Assembly: GCF_000732615.1 (NCBI RefSeq)
Contig: NZ_JPGL01000027.1
Coordinates: 1-64,000, forward strand
Length of the DNA: 64,000 nt
DNA from: Burkholderia paludis
GTDB taxonomy: Bacteria; Pseudomonadota; Gammaproteobacteria; Burkholderiales; Burkholderiaceae
Reading direction: 5' to 3'
In this document: positions 17,215-25,626 of the stretch, one piece after another
Numbering within the stretch: position 1 is the first letter of the stretch
How the letters are laid out: each line of letters begins with the position of its first letter
The notes under the pieces: generated by a model
What the model was told of the DNA's origin: nothing
What the model saw: the letters and a program-made list of their open reading frames with translations, nothing else
Database searches by the model: none
Made by a program: the position numbers and the translations under genes

Positions 17215-18612
17215 ATGGGAGCCGATCTGCGGCATGTGATCTATTATTCGCGCGAACCGAACGACGCGTTGCGCGGCCATTTCGACGAATGCGGCTGGCG
17301 AGTCGATCTCGCGGAGACCGTGCGGGACGTCCGCCGCGTCGTGCAGCACGGAGTCGCGACGGCCGGGCTGCTCGATTTCTCGCCGGGCTTCAAGCCGTCG
17401 GACCTGCGCGAACTTGAATCCTGTCTGAGCATCCAGCACATCGGCTGGATCGCGGCGACGCGGCGCGGCCAGTTGCAGGACGCCACGCTGCGGCATCTCA
17501 TTCGCGACTATTGCTTTGACTACGTCACGATGCCGTACGAGACGTCGCGGATCGTCGAGACGGTCGGTCATGCGCACGGCATGGTCGCGCTGACCGATCC
17601 CGTTGCGCCGCCCGTCGGCGCCGGACGCAGCGAAGGCGAAATGGTCGGCACCTGCGATGCGATGCTCGGACTCTTCAGGACGATCCGTCGCGTCGCGGCG
17701 ACCGACGCGCCGGTGTTCATCTCCGGCGAATCGGGTACCGGCAAGGAACTGACGGCGGTCGCGATTCACGAGCGCTCGTCGCGGGCGCAGGCGCCGTTCA
17801 TCGCGATCAACTGCGGTGCGATCCCGTCGACGCTGTTGCAGGCCGAACTGTTCGGCTATGAGCGCGGTGCGTTCACCGGTGCGAACCAGCGCAAGATCGG
17901 CCGCGTCGAAGCGGCCAACGGCGGCACGCTGTTTCTCGACGAGATCGGCGATTTGCCGCTGGAAAGCCAGGCAAGCCTGCTGCGCTTCCTGCAGGAAGGC
18001 AAGATCGAGCGGCTCGGCGCGCATGCGTCGGTGCCCGTCGACGTGCGCGTGATCTGCGCGACGCACGTGGACATGGAGGCGGCGCTGCGCGAAGGGCGGT
18101 TCCGCGAGGACCTGTTCCATCGCCTGTGCGTGCTGAAGATCGAGGAGCCGCCGCTGCGCGCGCGCGGCAAGGACATCGAGGTGCTCGCGCGCCACATGCT
18201 CGAGCGTTTCAAGGGCGACGCGCATCGGCGCCTGCGCGGCTTTTCTCCGGATGCGGTCGCGTCGCTGTACGGCTATTCGTGGCCGGGCAACGTGCGCGAG
18301 CTGATCAATCGGGTGCGTCGCGCGATCGTCATGTCGGAGGGGCGGATGATCACCGCGGCCGATCTCGAGTTGAACGACTATGCGACGCTCGCGCCCGTGT
18401 CGCTGCTGGAGGCGCGCGAGGCGGCCGAGCGGCAGGCGATCGAGCAGGCGCTGCTGCGCCACCGGGGCCGTTTCGCGGATGCCGCACGCGAGCTCGGCGT
18501 GTCGCGCGTCACGCTGTACCGGCTGATGTGCGCGCACGGCATGCGCGATCGCGGCGACACGCTGGCAGGGTTTTCGGCGCCGTTGCCGGAGCTTCCGCAT
18601 CACGCTTGCTAA
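17215..18612 (+). CDS. VpsR-type sigma-54-dependent activator
   Basis: A 465-residue enhancer-binding protein. The N-terminal 125 residues resemble the VpsR receiver-like domain (GLLDFSPGF, LIRDYCFDYVTMPYE, TVGHAHGM) rather than a standard phosphorylated receiver. The AAA+ core has Walker A GESGTGKE (171-178), an intact sigma-54 contact loop GAFTGA (218-223) and Walker B LFLDE (239-243). A Fis-type HTH (FADAARELGVSRVTLYRLM) is near the C-terminus. Vibrio VpsR binds c-di-GMP and controls biofilm polysaccharide, and Burkholderia BerB is a related c-di-GMP-binding activator; whether this protein is an orthologue cannot be settled here. thyA follows after 42 bases. Confidence 0.88.
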   Translation: MGADLRHVIYYSREPNDALRGHFDECGWRVDLAETVRDVRRVVQHGVATAGLLDFSPGFKPSDLRELESCLSIQHIGWIAATRRGQLQDATLRHLIRDYCFDYVTMPYETSRIVETVGHAHGMVALTDPVAPPVGAGRSEGEMVGTCDAMLGLFRTIRRVAATDAPVFISGESGTGKELTAVAIHERSSRAQAPFIAINCGAIPSTLLQAELFGYERGAFTGANQRKIGRVEAANGGTLFLDEIGDLPLESQASLLRFLQEGKIERLGAHASVPVDVRVICATHVDMEAALREGRFREDLFHRLCVLKIEEPPLRARGKDIEVLARHMLERFKGDAHRRLRGFSPDAVASLYGYSWPGNVRELINRVRRAIVMSEGRMITAADLELNDYATLAPVSLLEAREAAERQAIEQALLRHRGRFADAARELGVSRVTLYRLMCAHGMRDRGDTLAGFSAPLPELPHHAC

Positions 18613-18654
18613 AATTGGCGGGTACGGCCGCCCCCCGCGGCCGAAGGAACCCGC

Positions 18655-19626
18655 ATGAAACAGTATCTCGATCTCGTTCGTACCATTCTCGATACCGGCA
18701 CCTGGCAGGAGAACCGCACGGGGATCCGCACCATCAGCATGCCGGGCGCGATGCTGCGCTTCGACCTGCAGGAGGGCTTCCCGGCCCTGACGACCAAGAA
18801 GCTCGCGTTCAAGTCCGCGATCGGGGAACTGGTCGGCTTCCTGCGCGCATCGCGCAGCGCGGCCGATTTCCGGGCGCTCGGCTGCAAGGTGTGGGACGCG
18901 AACGCGAACGAGAACGCGCAATGGCTCGCGAACCCGTATCGCGAGGGCGTCGACGATCTCGGCGACGTGTACGGTGTGCAATGGCGGCAGTGGCCGGGCT
19001 ACAAGGTGCTCGATGCGGGCGCCGACGCGCAGATCGCCGATGCGACGCGCCGCGGCTTCCGGATCGTCACGCGTTTCGACGAGGACGGCGTGCCGAAGGT
19101 GCTGCTGTACAAGGCAATCGATCAGTTGCGCCAGTGTCTCGACACGATCATGGAGAACCCGGGCGACCGCCGCATCCTGTTTCATGCGTGGAATCCGGCC
19201 GTGCTCGATCAGATCGCGCTGCCCGCGTGTCATCTGCTGTACCAGTTCCTGCCGAACGCCACGAAGCGCGAGATCTCGCTGTGCCTCTACATCCGCAGCA
19301 ACGATGTGGGGCTCGGCACGCCGTTCAACCTGACGGAAGGGGCGGCGCTGCTGTCGCTCGTGGGCCGGCTGACGGGCTACACGCCGCGCTGGTTCACGTA
19401 TTTCATCGGCGATGCGCACATCTACGAGAACCAGCTCGACATGCTGCAGCAGCAGCTCACGCGCGAGCCGTACGAAAGCCCGCAGCTCGAGATCGCCGCG
19501 CGCGTGCCCGACTACGCGAAAACCGGCGTCTATGCGCCCGAATGGCTGGATCAGATCGAGCCGTCCGATTTCTCGCTCGTCGGCTACCGCCACCATGAGC
19601 CGCTGACCGCGCGGATGGCGGTCTGA
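18655..19626 (+). CDS. thyA: Thymidylate synthase
   Basis: A 323-residue enzyme converting dUMP to dTMP with methylene-tetrahydrofolate. The nucleophile is C192 in [10 protein letters not shown]; the dUMP-binding arginine region [12 protein letters not shown] precedes it, and [11 protein letters not shown] and DAHIYENQ follow. It carries the insert of about 50 residues (roughly 93-150) found in the longer form such as the Lactobacillus casei enzyme (316), absent from E. coli ThyA (264). It starts 42 bases after the sigma-54 activator on the same strand and ends before a terminator. Functionally linked to folA upstream. Confidence 0.97.
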   Translation: MKQYLDLVRTILDTGTWQENRTGIRTISMPGAMLRFDLQEGFPALTTKKLAFKSAIGELVGFLRASRSAADFRALGCKVWDANANENAQWLANPYREGVDDLGDVYGVQWRQWPGYKVLDAGADAQIADATRRGFRIVTRFDEDGVPKVLLYKAIDQLRQCLDTIMENPGDRRILFHAWNPAVLDQIALPACHLLYQFLPNATKREISLCLYIRSNDVGLGTPFNLTEGAALLSLVGRLTGYTPRWFTYFIGDAHIYENQLDMLQQQLTREPYESPQLEIAARVPDYAKTGVYAPEWLDQIEPSDFSLVGYRHHEPLTARMAV

Positions 19627-19674
19627 GCGCCGGCACGGGCAGGCGGCCTCGCCGATCCCCGTGCGGCAGAAAGC

Positions 19675-19709
19675 AGGCCTGACCGGCAGATGCCGGCCAG
19701 GCCTTTTTG
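19675..19709. terminator. Bidirectional terminator between thyA and the FecR/DUF6600 gene
   Basis: A 14-bp stem with one mismatch (AGGCCTGACCGGCA at 19675-19688, TGCCGGCCAGGCCT at 19691-19704), followed by a T-run on the plus strand. Confidence 0.8.
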
Positions 19710-19726
19710 TTTCACGTTTGCGGCGC

Positions 19727-22231
19727 CTACTGGTGGTGACGCTCGTCGTGACCGCCTGGCGGCGGGTTGTTCGAATGCGGCGCCTCGACGTGCGGCGCCG
19801 GTTGCGGCCGCGGCTCGACATGCGGGGCGGGCATCGATGGCCGCGGCTCCATGCGTGGCGCCTGCGGCTGCGGGCGCGGCATGTCGTGCACGGCGGGAGC
19901 CGGCGGACGGTACTCGTTCACGTGCGGCGGCGCGACTTCGCGGTGTGGCGCCGGTTGGGAGAAATCGGCGCGCGGTTGCGGTGCCGGGGCGGCCCGTTCC
20001 GGTTGCGCGTGCTGGGCCGGCGTCGGGAAGTCGGGGCGCGGACGCGGCTGCGGGATCTGCGCAACGCCGTCGAGCCTCGGTTGCGGCAGTGCGCGTGGCG
20101 CTTCGTTTCGAGCGTTGGGCTGCGCCCCCCGCGAGTCCGGCGAGCCGTCCGGGCGCGGCATTGCCGCGCTGCGGACAGGCGGCAGCGCATTCTGTCCCGG
20201 CGGGTGCAGGGCGGTCGGCGGGGCGGGGCGCTGGCGCTCCATCGGCGTGTGCGGCTGCATCCACGCGGGCGACGGCGCTTCGGCTGCATGGGCCTCGCCG
20301 ATGCCGGAAGGGAAGTTGCCGGCCGTCGGCGGGTGCGGGACGCCGTTTCCTGCCCCGAATGCCGGATGCGGTGTCGGGCTTCCGGACGCCAGGGTCGTGC
20401 CGCCGGTTGCGAAGCGCGGCGCATTGGCGTCTGCACCGTTCGCCGACCGCGCGACATTCGGAGCGCCCGGCATCGGTACTCCGGGCCTGCCGGCCTGCCC
20501 GGCGGGCGGCTGGCCTTCGCGCGGCTCGCGTGCCGGCTGTACGACGGGGCCGTGCGGATTCACGAGCTGCACGTTGTGCATCGCCCATGCACCGCCGCCC
20601 GGGTTGCCCGGAGCGCGGACCGGACGAGCCGTATAGTCCGCCGGTACGCTCGTCTTCACGACGGGGGCGCCGGCGCCCGGTACGCGCCCGCCTTGCTGCA
20701 CGAGGCGGGCCGCGGCCTGGTCGCGGTACGCGGCCGGCACGGCGGGATTGCGCGTCGCGACGTACGGGTGCTGGGCGAGCGCCGCCGGCGGGCGGTAGCT
20801 CGCATTGCGCAGCCCGCCGGTAAAGCTCTGGCTCACCGGCGCAATACCGGGGGTTCCCGGCGTGACGCGCGTATTGCGCCATTGCTGCGGATCGACGTGC
20901 TGCGAGAAGTGCGCGACAGGCTGGCCGTGCACGAACGCGGACGCCGGGACGGCCGTGATCGCGTGCGGTGCGCCGAAGTTCACGTACGTCTTGTTGATGT
21001 TGGTGATATTGGTGATGTTCGTCACGTTCACGGTCTTGTTCACGTTGACGTTGTTCACCACGATGTTGCGGTTCACGCCGTCGTAGTAGTGCGGGCTCCA
21101 GCCGCCCCAGCCCGGGTGCCACGGCTCGCCCGGGCCGAGCGCGAACCACGCGCAGCCGGCCGCGGCGATGCCGCCCACCGTGAGCGCGACACTCCAGGCG
21201 GGGCCGCCGCCGCCGCCCACGAATGCGACGAGCGCCGGCGCATAGACCGGCGGCTGGCTGACGACCAGCGGACCGGGGACCCAGGCCCAGCTATCGTCCA
21301 CGTACGCCCAGCGGCCGTAGTGATACGGCGCAAAACCCCACGGCGCGTCGTCGACCCACGTCCAGCCCCACGGCGCCTGCCAGATCCAGTGGCCGTCGTG
21401 ATACGGCGCCCAGCCGGCCGGCGTGTCGTTCGGCACCCATACCTCGCCGTAGTTCGGCGTGTCGCGCCACGAGCCGTTCGCGTCGAGATCCTGATAGCCG
21501 GGGATGTCGCGCGATACGTAGCGGGCCGACACCGAGCGCTCCTCGGCCATGTCGCGGCTGGCCGCCCACCGGTCGAGCGGGTCGGGGGCCGGCGCGGCCG
21601 ATTGCTGGGCAACCTGCAGGTCGGTGCCCGTGAACACGACCTGCTGCCCGGGCGACAGCGGGTACTGCCCGTTGCTGCCGTAGGCGGTCGCGCTGCCGCT
21701 GCGTAGCGTGACCGTCGTGCTCGCGCCGTTCGGTGCGACATCGACGCGATAGTCGCCGGGGCCCGTGATGCCGAGTGCGAGATTCGGCGTGTCGATTTCA
21801 TACGATCCGCCGGCCGGCAGGTTGCGCACGTGCGTCGATACGGTGCCGAGGCCGACTTTCAGCTGCGTCGTCGTGTCGTCGAGGTTCAGCACCGACAGGC
21901 TCGTCGATTCGCCGAGCCGCACCGCGGTCGAACCGATGTGCAGTTCCGAGCGCGCGCCGGCGTCGTTCCAGAGCTGGTCGCCGGTCGTCAGCGGCCGGTT
22001 CACGGCGGCATACGACCAGGTATCGGTGCCGGCCGGCTCGGTCGTTACCGCGCCCGACAGGTAATCGAGCCGTGCGACGCGGCCGGGCGGATCGCCGCCG
22101 GGTTGTGTCGCCGCGGCCGCATAGGGCGCGGTGCCGGACGATTGTGCAAATGCAGCGGGGAGGGTCGCAAGCGCGACGAACGCGAGGAGGGTGCAGCGGG
22201 CGGTTCGCTTGAGCGTGAACGGGGTGGCCAT
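19727..22231 (-). CDS. FecR-domain and DUF6600 exported protein, proline-rich C-terminus
   Basis: An 834-residue predicted secreted or cell-surface protein. A signal peptide (about 1-29, cleavage after AAFA) is followed by a FecR-like domain (about 50-190). Next is a tryptophan-rich DUF6600 region (about 245-330) with repeats of the form W-x-PYHxGxW, then a glycine helix and an Asn/Val-rich stretch (NVTNITNITNINKTYVNF). The last 350 residues are low-complexity, rich in Pro, Ala and Arg. The FecR part here is not next to a sigma factor or TonB receptor, so iron signalling is not implied. Function unknown; an envelope or peptidoglycan-associated role is inferred. Confidence 0.8.
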   Translation of the reverse strand: MATPFTLKRTARCTLLAFVALATLPAAFAQSSGTAPYAAAATQPGGDPPGRVARLDYLSGAVTTEPAGTDTWSYAAVNRPLTTGDQLWNDAGARSELHIGSTAVRLGESTSLSVLNLDDTTTQLKVGLGTVSTHVRNLPAGGSYEIDTPNLALGITGPGDYRVDVAPNGASTTVTLRSGSATAYGSNGQYPLSPGQQVVFTGTDLQVAQQSAAPAPDPLDRWAASRDMAEERSVSARYVSRDIPGYQDLDANGSWRDTPNYGEVWVPNDTPAGWAPYHDGHWIWQAPWGWTWVDDAPWGFAPYHYGRWAYVDDSWAWVPGPLVVSQPPVYAPALVAFVGGGGGPAWSVALTVGGIAAAGCAWFALGPGEPWHPGWGGWSPHYYDGVNRNIVVNNVNVNKTVNVTNITNITNINKTYVNFGAPHAITAVPASAFVHGQPVAHFSQHVDPQQWRNTRVTPGTPGIAPVSQSFTGGLRNASYRPPAALAQHPYVATRNPAVPAAYRDQAAARLVQQGGRVPGAGAPVVKTSVPADYTARPVRAPGNPGGGAWAMHNVQLVNPHGPVVQPAREPREGQPPAGQAGRPGVPMPGAPNVARSANGADANAPRFATGGTTLASGSPTPHPAFGAGNGVPHPPTAGNFPSGIGEAHAAEAPSPAWMQPHTPMERQRPAPPTALHPPGQNALPPVRSAAMPRPDGSPDSRGAQPNARNEAPRALPQPRLDGVAQIPQPRPRPDFPTPAQHAQPERAAPAPQPRADFSQPAPHREVAPPHVNEYRPPAPAVHDMPRPQPQAPRMEPRPSMPAPHVEPRPQPAPHVEAPHSNNPPPGGHDERHHQ

Positions 22232-22393
22232 GGTGAGCGTCTTCGTCGTTATCGCGGCGCGTCGATTCGTGCCGCTGAGTTCACAATATCCGCCCGGCCT
22301 GTTTCAATGCTCGATGTTTTGTAAGTCGAATGGCACGCGATGTAACAAAACCTGTCCATCGCGCGCCTTTGTCGTGCAGTCGCAATGCAGGCG

Positions 22394-23101
22394 TCAAGCA
22401 GACGTAAGCCACGCGTCGAAAACCTGCTGCCCGGGGACTGTGACGCGCAGCACGCGCGGCCGTGCGGAGCGCTCGATCCAGCCGTGCGCGCAGAAGCTTT
22501 CGAGCAGCGCCGCGCCCAGCGCACCGCCGAGATGCGAGCGTCGTTCGCTCCAGTCGAGGCAGCCGCACGCGAAACGGCGCCGGCGCGTGCGCTGCTGCGC
22601 GACGTCGATGCCCCATTGCGCGAGCGCCTGCGTGCCGAGTTCGGTGGTTTCGATCGCATCGCCGTCCGCAAGCAGCCAGCCGCGCGCGGTGAGCCCGTCG
22701 AAGATGCGCACCGCGAGTTCGCCGGCCATGTGGTCGTAGCAGGTGCGCGCGTAGCGCAGTTCGGCCGGGACCGCGCGTGACGGCGGCGGAACCGGGCGAT
22801 GCGGCGCGGCCGCGCGGGCGACGTTCGCAAGCGCTTCGAGCGATGCCGCGATGTCGGCCGACGCGATGCGGTAGTAGCGGTGCCGGCCGCGCACGTCGAG
22901 CGCGAGCAGGCCGCCTTCGGTCAGCCGCGCGAGATGGGCGCTTGCGGCGGACGGCGACAGCCCCGCGATCATCGTCAGTTCGCCGGCCGGTCGTGCGCTG
23001 CCGTCCATCAGCACCCACAGCATCGCGGCGCGCCCGGGGTCGGCGATCAGTGCGCCGATACGGCTCAGCCCCGGAAAATGGTGGTCGTCTTGATCGGTCA
23101 T
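22394..23101 (-). CDS. ArsR/SmtB-family transcriptional regulator
   Basis: A 235-residue regulator. The N-terminal 90 residues hold a winged HTH of the ArsR type (PGRAAMLWVLMDG, PAGELTMIAGLSPSAASAHL, LLALDVRGRHRYYRI). The C-terminal 130 residues are longer than in simple metal sensors and include CDHMAGELAVRIFDGL and FACGCLDWSERRSHL; this layout is seen in ArsR-type regulators next to enzymes or transporters. The C-G-C pair could bind metal or sense redox state, but that is speculation. No target gene is adjacent on this strand; the small lipoprotein-like gene at 23291 is divergent. Confidence 0.85.
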   Translation of the reverse strand: MTDQDDHHFPGLSRIGALIADPGRAAMLWVLMDGSARPAGELTMIAGLSPSAASAHLARLTEGGLLALDVRGRHRYYRIASADIAASLEALANVARAAAPHRPVPPPSRAVPAELRYARTCYDHMAGELAVRIFDGLTARGWLLADGDAIETTELGTQALAQWGIDVAQQRTRRRRFACGCLDWSERRSHLGGALGAALLESFCAHGWIERSARPRVLRVTVPGQQVFDAWLTSA

Positions 23102-23290
23102 CGTCGTGTCTCGTCGGGCAGGATGATCCGCAGTGTAGTCGGTGCGGGTATTCGATGTTTCGCGTTCGGCTGAAATGTCGGATGCATCGGCGGCGTCGGC
23201 GTGGCGAACCGTCCCGCGGCCCGTAGCGGCGCACGCGTAGAATGGCGGGACGCGACGGCAACGGGCCGTCGCACGTGACGCGATGCAACG

Positions 23291-23431
23291 ATGAAGACGA
23301 TTTTCTGTTTGCTGGCGGCCGCGCTCGTCTGTGCGGCCTGTGCGCAGGGCGGCGCGAGCGCCGCCGGCGAGCGCGGCGGCAGCCTGGAGATGTACGGGAC
23401 GATCGACCAGGGCATCACGGTGCGCCGCTGA
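23291..23431 (+). CDS. Small exported protein with porin-like N-terminal motif
   Basis: A 46-residue frame starting ATG at 23291: a signal peptide or lipoprotein-like leader (MKTIFCLLAAALVCAACAQG) followed by a short mature part containing LEMYGTIDQGITV. That core resembles the first beta strand of Burkholderia general porins (typically T-L-Y-G-x-I-D-A-G). Such tiny proteins recur in Burkholderia genomes. The CAAC before the candidate lipid-modified cysteine is not a canonical lipobox. No clear ribosome site; the divergent ArsR gene starts 190 bases away. Could be a genuine small envelope protein or a truncated porin remnant. Confidence 0.5.
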   Translation: MKTIFCLLAAALVCAACAQGGASAAGERGGSLEMYGTIDQGITVRR

Positions 23432-23561
23432 GCGGCGCCGCCTGGCGGCACACCGGGTGCGGTCGTCCCGGCCGCGCCGCCCGGGGCGCGCCGCGACGCA
23501 TTGCCGCAGTGCAACGTATAATGGCCCGATTACAGCGCCCCTGCCGCATGGAGCCAACAAG

Positions 23562-24074
23562 ATGTCCCAATCGTCCCCCGTACCGGCCGCTCTCGACCGC
23601 ACCGAAACCGTATTCCGCTTCCTCGCCGAGCCGTCGTCCGTGAACTTCGGCGGCAAGGTGCACGGCGGCGCGCTGATGAAATGGATCGACGAGGTTGCGT
23701 ATGCCTGCGCGGCAGTCTGGTCGAGCCGCTATTGCGTGACGGTCAGCGTCGGCAACATCCGTTTCCAGCGTCCGATCCTGGTCGGCAATCTGGTCGAGTT
23801 GAAGGCGCGCGTGGTCGCAACGGGCCGCACCAGCATGCACATCCACGTATCGGTGCACGCCGGCGATCCGAAGGGCGGCGTGCTGCGCCAGACGACCGAT
23901 TGCCTGGTCGTGTTCGTCGCGGTCGACGAGAACGGCAACCCGGTGCCGGTGCCGCCGTTCGTGCCCGAGACCGACGAGCAGAAAGTGCTCGCGAAGTATG
24001 CGGCCGACGTGCGGGCCGCGCTCGACAAGATCGTCGAGATGAAGCCGGAAGAGGTCGCGAAGGGCGCGGTCTGA
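23562..24074 (+). CDS. Acyl-CoA thioesterase, hotdog fold
   Basis: A 170-residue YciA/BFIT-type thioesterase that hydrolyses acyl-CoA to free fatty acid and CoA. The hotdog signature FGGKVHGGALMKWIDEVAYA (about 27-46) includes the catalytic Asp/Glu region, followed by VSVGNIRFQRPILVGNLVEL. A TATAAT at 23517-23522 lies 40 bases before the start and may be its -10 element, though no matching -35 is evident. It is convergent with fumC. Confidence 0.9.
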   Translation: MSQSSPVPAALDRTETVFRFLAEPSSVNFGGKVHGGALMKWIDEVAYACAAVWSSRYCVTVSVGNIRFQRPILVGNLVELKARVVATGRTSMHIHVSVHAGDPKGGVLRQTTDCLVVFVAVDENGNPVPVPPFVPETDEQKVLAKYAADVRAALDKIVEMKPEEVAKGAV

Positions 24075-24079
24075 CCCGC

Positions 24080-24106
24080 CGGGCGCCGCGCATCGCGCCG
24101 CGCCCG
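24080..24106. terminator. GC-rich hairpin between thioesterase and fumC
   Basis: A 7-bp inverted repeat CGGGCGC / GCGCCCG (24080-24086, 24100-24106) lies in the 43-base gap between convergent genes. It lacks a real T-run, so terminator function is tentative. Confidence 0.35.
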
Positions 24107-24117
24107 CCTTCACGCCG

Positions 24118-25512
24118 TTACCGCGACCCGATCATCTGCTCCGGGCGCACCCACGCGTCGAATTCCGCCTCGGTCAGGTAGCCGAGCGCGAGCGCGGCCG
24201 CCTTCAGCGTCGTGCCTTCCTTGTGCGCCTTCTTCGCGATCTGCGCGGACTTGTCGTAGCCGATGTGCGGATTGAGCGCCGTCACGAGCATCAGCGATTC
24301 GTTCAGCAGCAGGTCGATCCGCGCGCGGTTCGGCTCGATGCCCACCGCGCAGTGGTCGTTGAAGCTCTGCGCGCCGTCGGCGAGCAGCCGCACCGATTGC
24401 AGCACGTTATGCGCGATCATCGGCCGGAACACGTTCAGCTCGAAATTGCCGCTCGCACCGCCGACGTTGACTGCGACGTCGTTGCCGAACACCTGGCAGC
24501 ACAGCATCGTCACGGCCTCGGACTGCGTCGGGTTCACCTTGCCCGGCATGATCGAGCTGCCCGGCTCGTTTTCCGGAATCGACAGCTCGCCGAGCCCGCA
24601 GCGCGGGCCGCTCGCGAGCCAGCGGACGTCGTTCGCGATCTTCATCAGGCCGGCCGCGACCGTCTTCAGCGCACCGTGCGCGAACACCAGCGCGTCGGCG
24701 GCCGCCATCACCTCGAACTTGCTCGGCGCCGTCACGAACGGCAGCTTCGCGAGCCGGCCGATTTCGTCGGCGACGCGCACCGCGAACTCCGGATGGGCGT
24801 TCAGCCCCGTGCCCACCGCGGTGCCGCCGAGCGCGAGCTCGTACAGGTGCGGCAGCGCCGACTCGACGTGGCGGATGCTCTGGTCGAGCTGCGCAACGTA
24901 GCCGGAAAACTCCTGGCCGAGCGTGAGCGGCGTCGCGTCCTGCAGGTGCGTGCGGCCGATCTTCACGATGTCGGCGAACGCCTTCGACTTCGCATCGAGC
25001 GTCGTGCGCAGCGTGCGCAGCGCCGGCAGCAGATGATTGACGATCGCGTACGCGGCCGCGACGTGCATCGCGGTCGGGAACACGTCGTTCGACGACTGGC
25101 CCCGATTCACGTCGTCGTTCGGATGCACCTTGCGCGCCTCGCCCCGCTCGCCGCCCATCAGTTCGCTCGCGCGGTTCGCGATCACCTCGTTGAGGTTCAT
25201 GTTGGTCTGCGTGCCGGAGCCCGTCTGCCACACCGCAAGCGGGAATTCGCGCGGATGCTTGCCGGCGATGATCTCGTCGGCGGCGTCGATGATCGCGCGC
25301 GCCTTGTCGTCGGCCAGCACGCCGAGCGACTGGTTCACGGCCGCCGCCGCGCGCTTGACGATCGCCAGCGCGTGGATCAGCTCGGGCGACTGCTTCTCGG
25401 TCGAAATCCGGAAATTCTGCAGCGAACGCTCGGTTTGCGCGCCCCACAGCCGGTCGGCCGGGACGGCGATCTCGCCGAACGTATCGCGTTCCATCCGAAC
25501 TGCTTCGTTCAT
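24118..25512 (-). CDS. fumC: Class II fumarate hydratase
   Basis: A 464-residue iron-independent TCA cycle enzyme interconverting fumarate and malate. The superfamily signature [13 protein letters not shown] is present, with [19 protein letters not shown] and [16 protein letters not shown] supplying active-site residues. Length equals E. coli FumC (467). It is 115 bases downstream of the MATE exporter gene on the same strand. Confidence 0.97.
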   Translation of the reverse strand: MNEAVRMERDTFGEIAVPADRLWGAQTERSLQNFRISTEKQSPELIHALAIVKRAAAAVNQSLGVLADDKARAIIDAADEIIAGKHPREFPLAVWQTGSGTQTNMNLNEVIANRASELMGGERGEARKVHPNDDVNRGQSSNDVFPTAMHVAAAYAIVNHLLPALRTLRTTLDAKSKAFADIVKIGRTHLQDATPLTLGQEFSGYVAQLDQSIRHVESALPHLYELALGGTAVGTGLNAHPEFAVRVADEIGRLAKLPFVTAPSKFEVMAAADALVFAHGALKTVAAGLMKIANDVRWLASGPRCGLGELSIPENEPGSSIMPGKVNPTQSEAVTMLCCQVFGNDVAVNVGGASGNFELNVFRPMIAHNVLQSVRLLADGAQSFNDHCAVGIEPNRARIDLLLNESLMLVTALNPHIGYDKSAQIAKKAHKEGTTLKAAALALGYLTEAEFDAWVRPEQMIGSR

Positions 25513-25626
25513 GATGCACTCCTCCAGGAAAGGGGAAAGGCCGCGCGTCGTTGCGCGGCATCAGACGTAATCAGACGTATCGTGAGGCAGTCGCGCCGCT
25601 TGCGCGGCGTCTTGGTCTTCAGCCGA

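Noticed and set aside
17035..19821. A 928-codon open frame on the minus strand over the sigma-54 activator and thyA
   Set aside because: Both genes beneath it have clear catalytic motifs; the antisense frame is arginine/alanine-rich noise.
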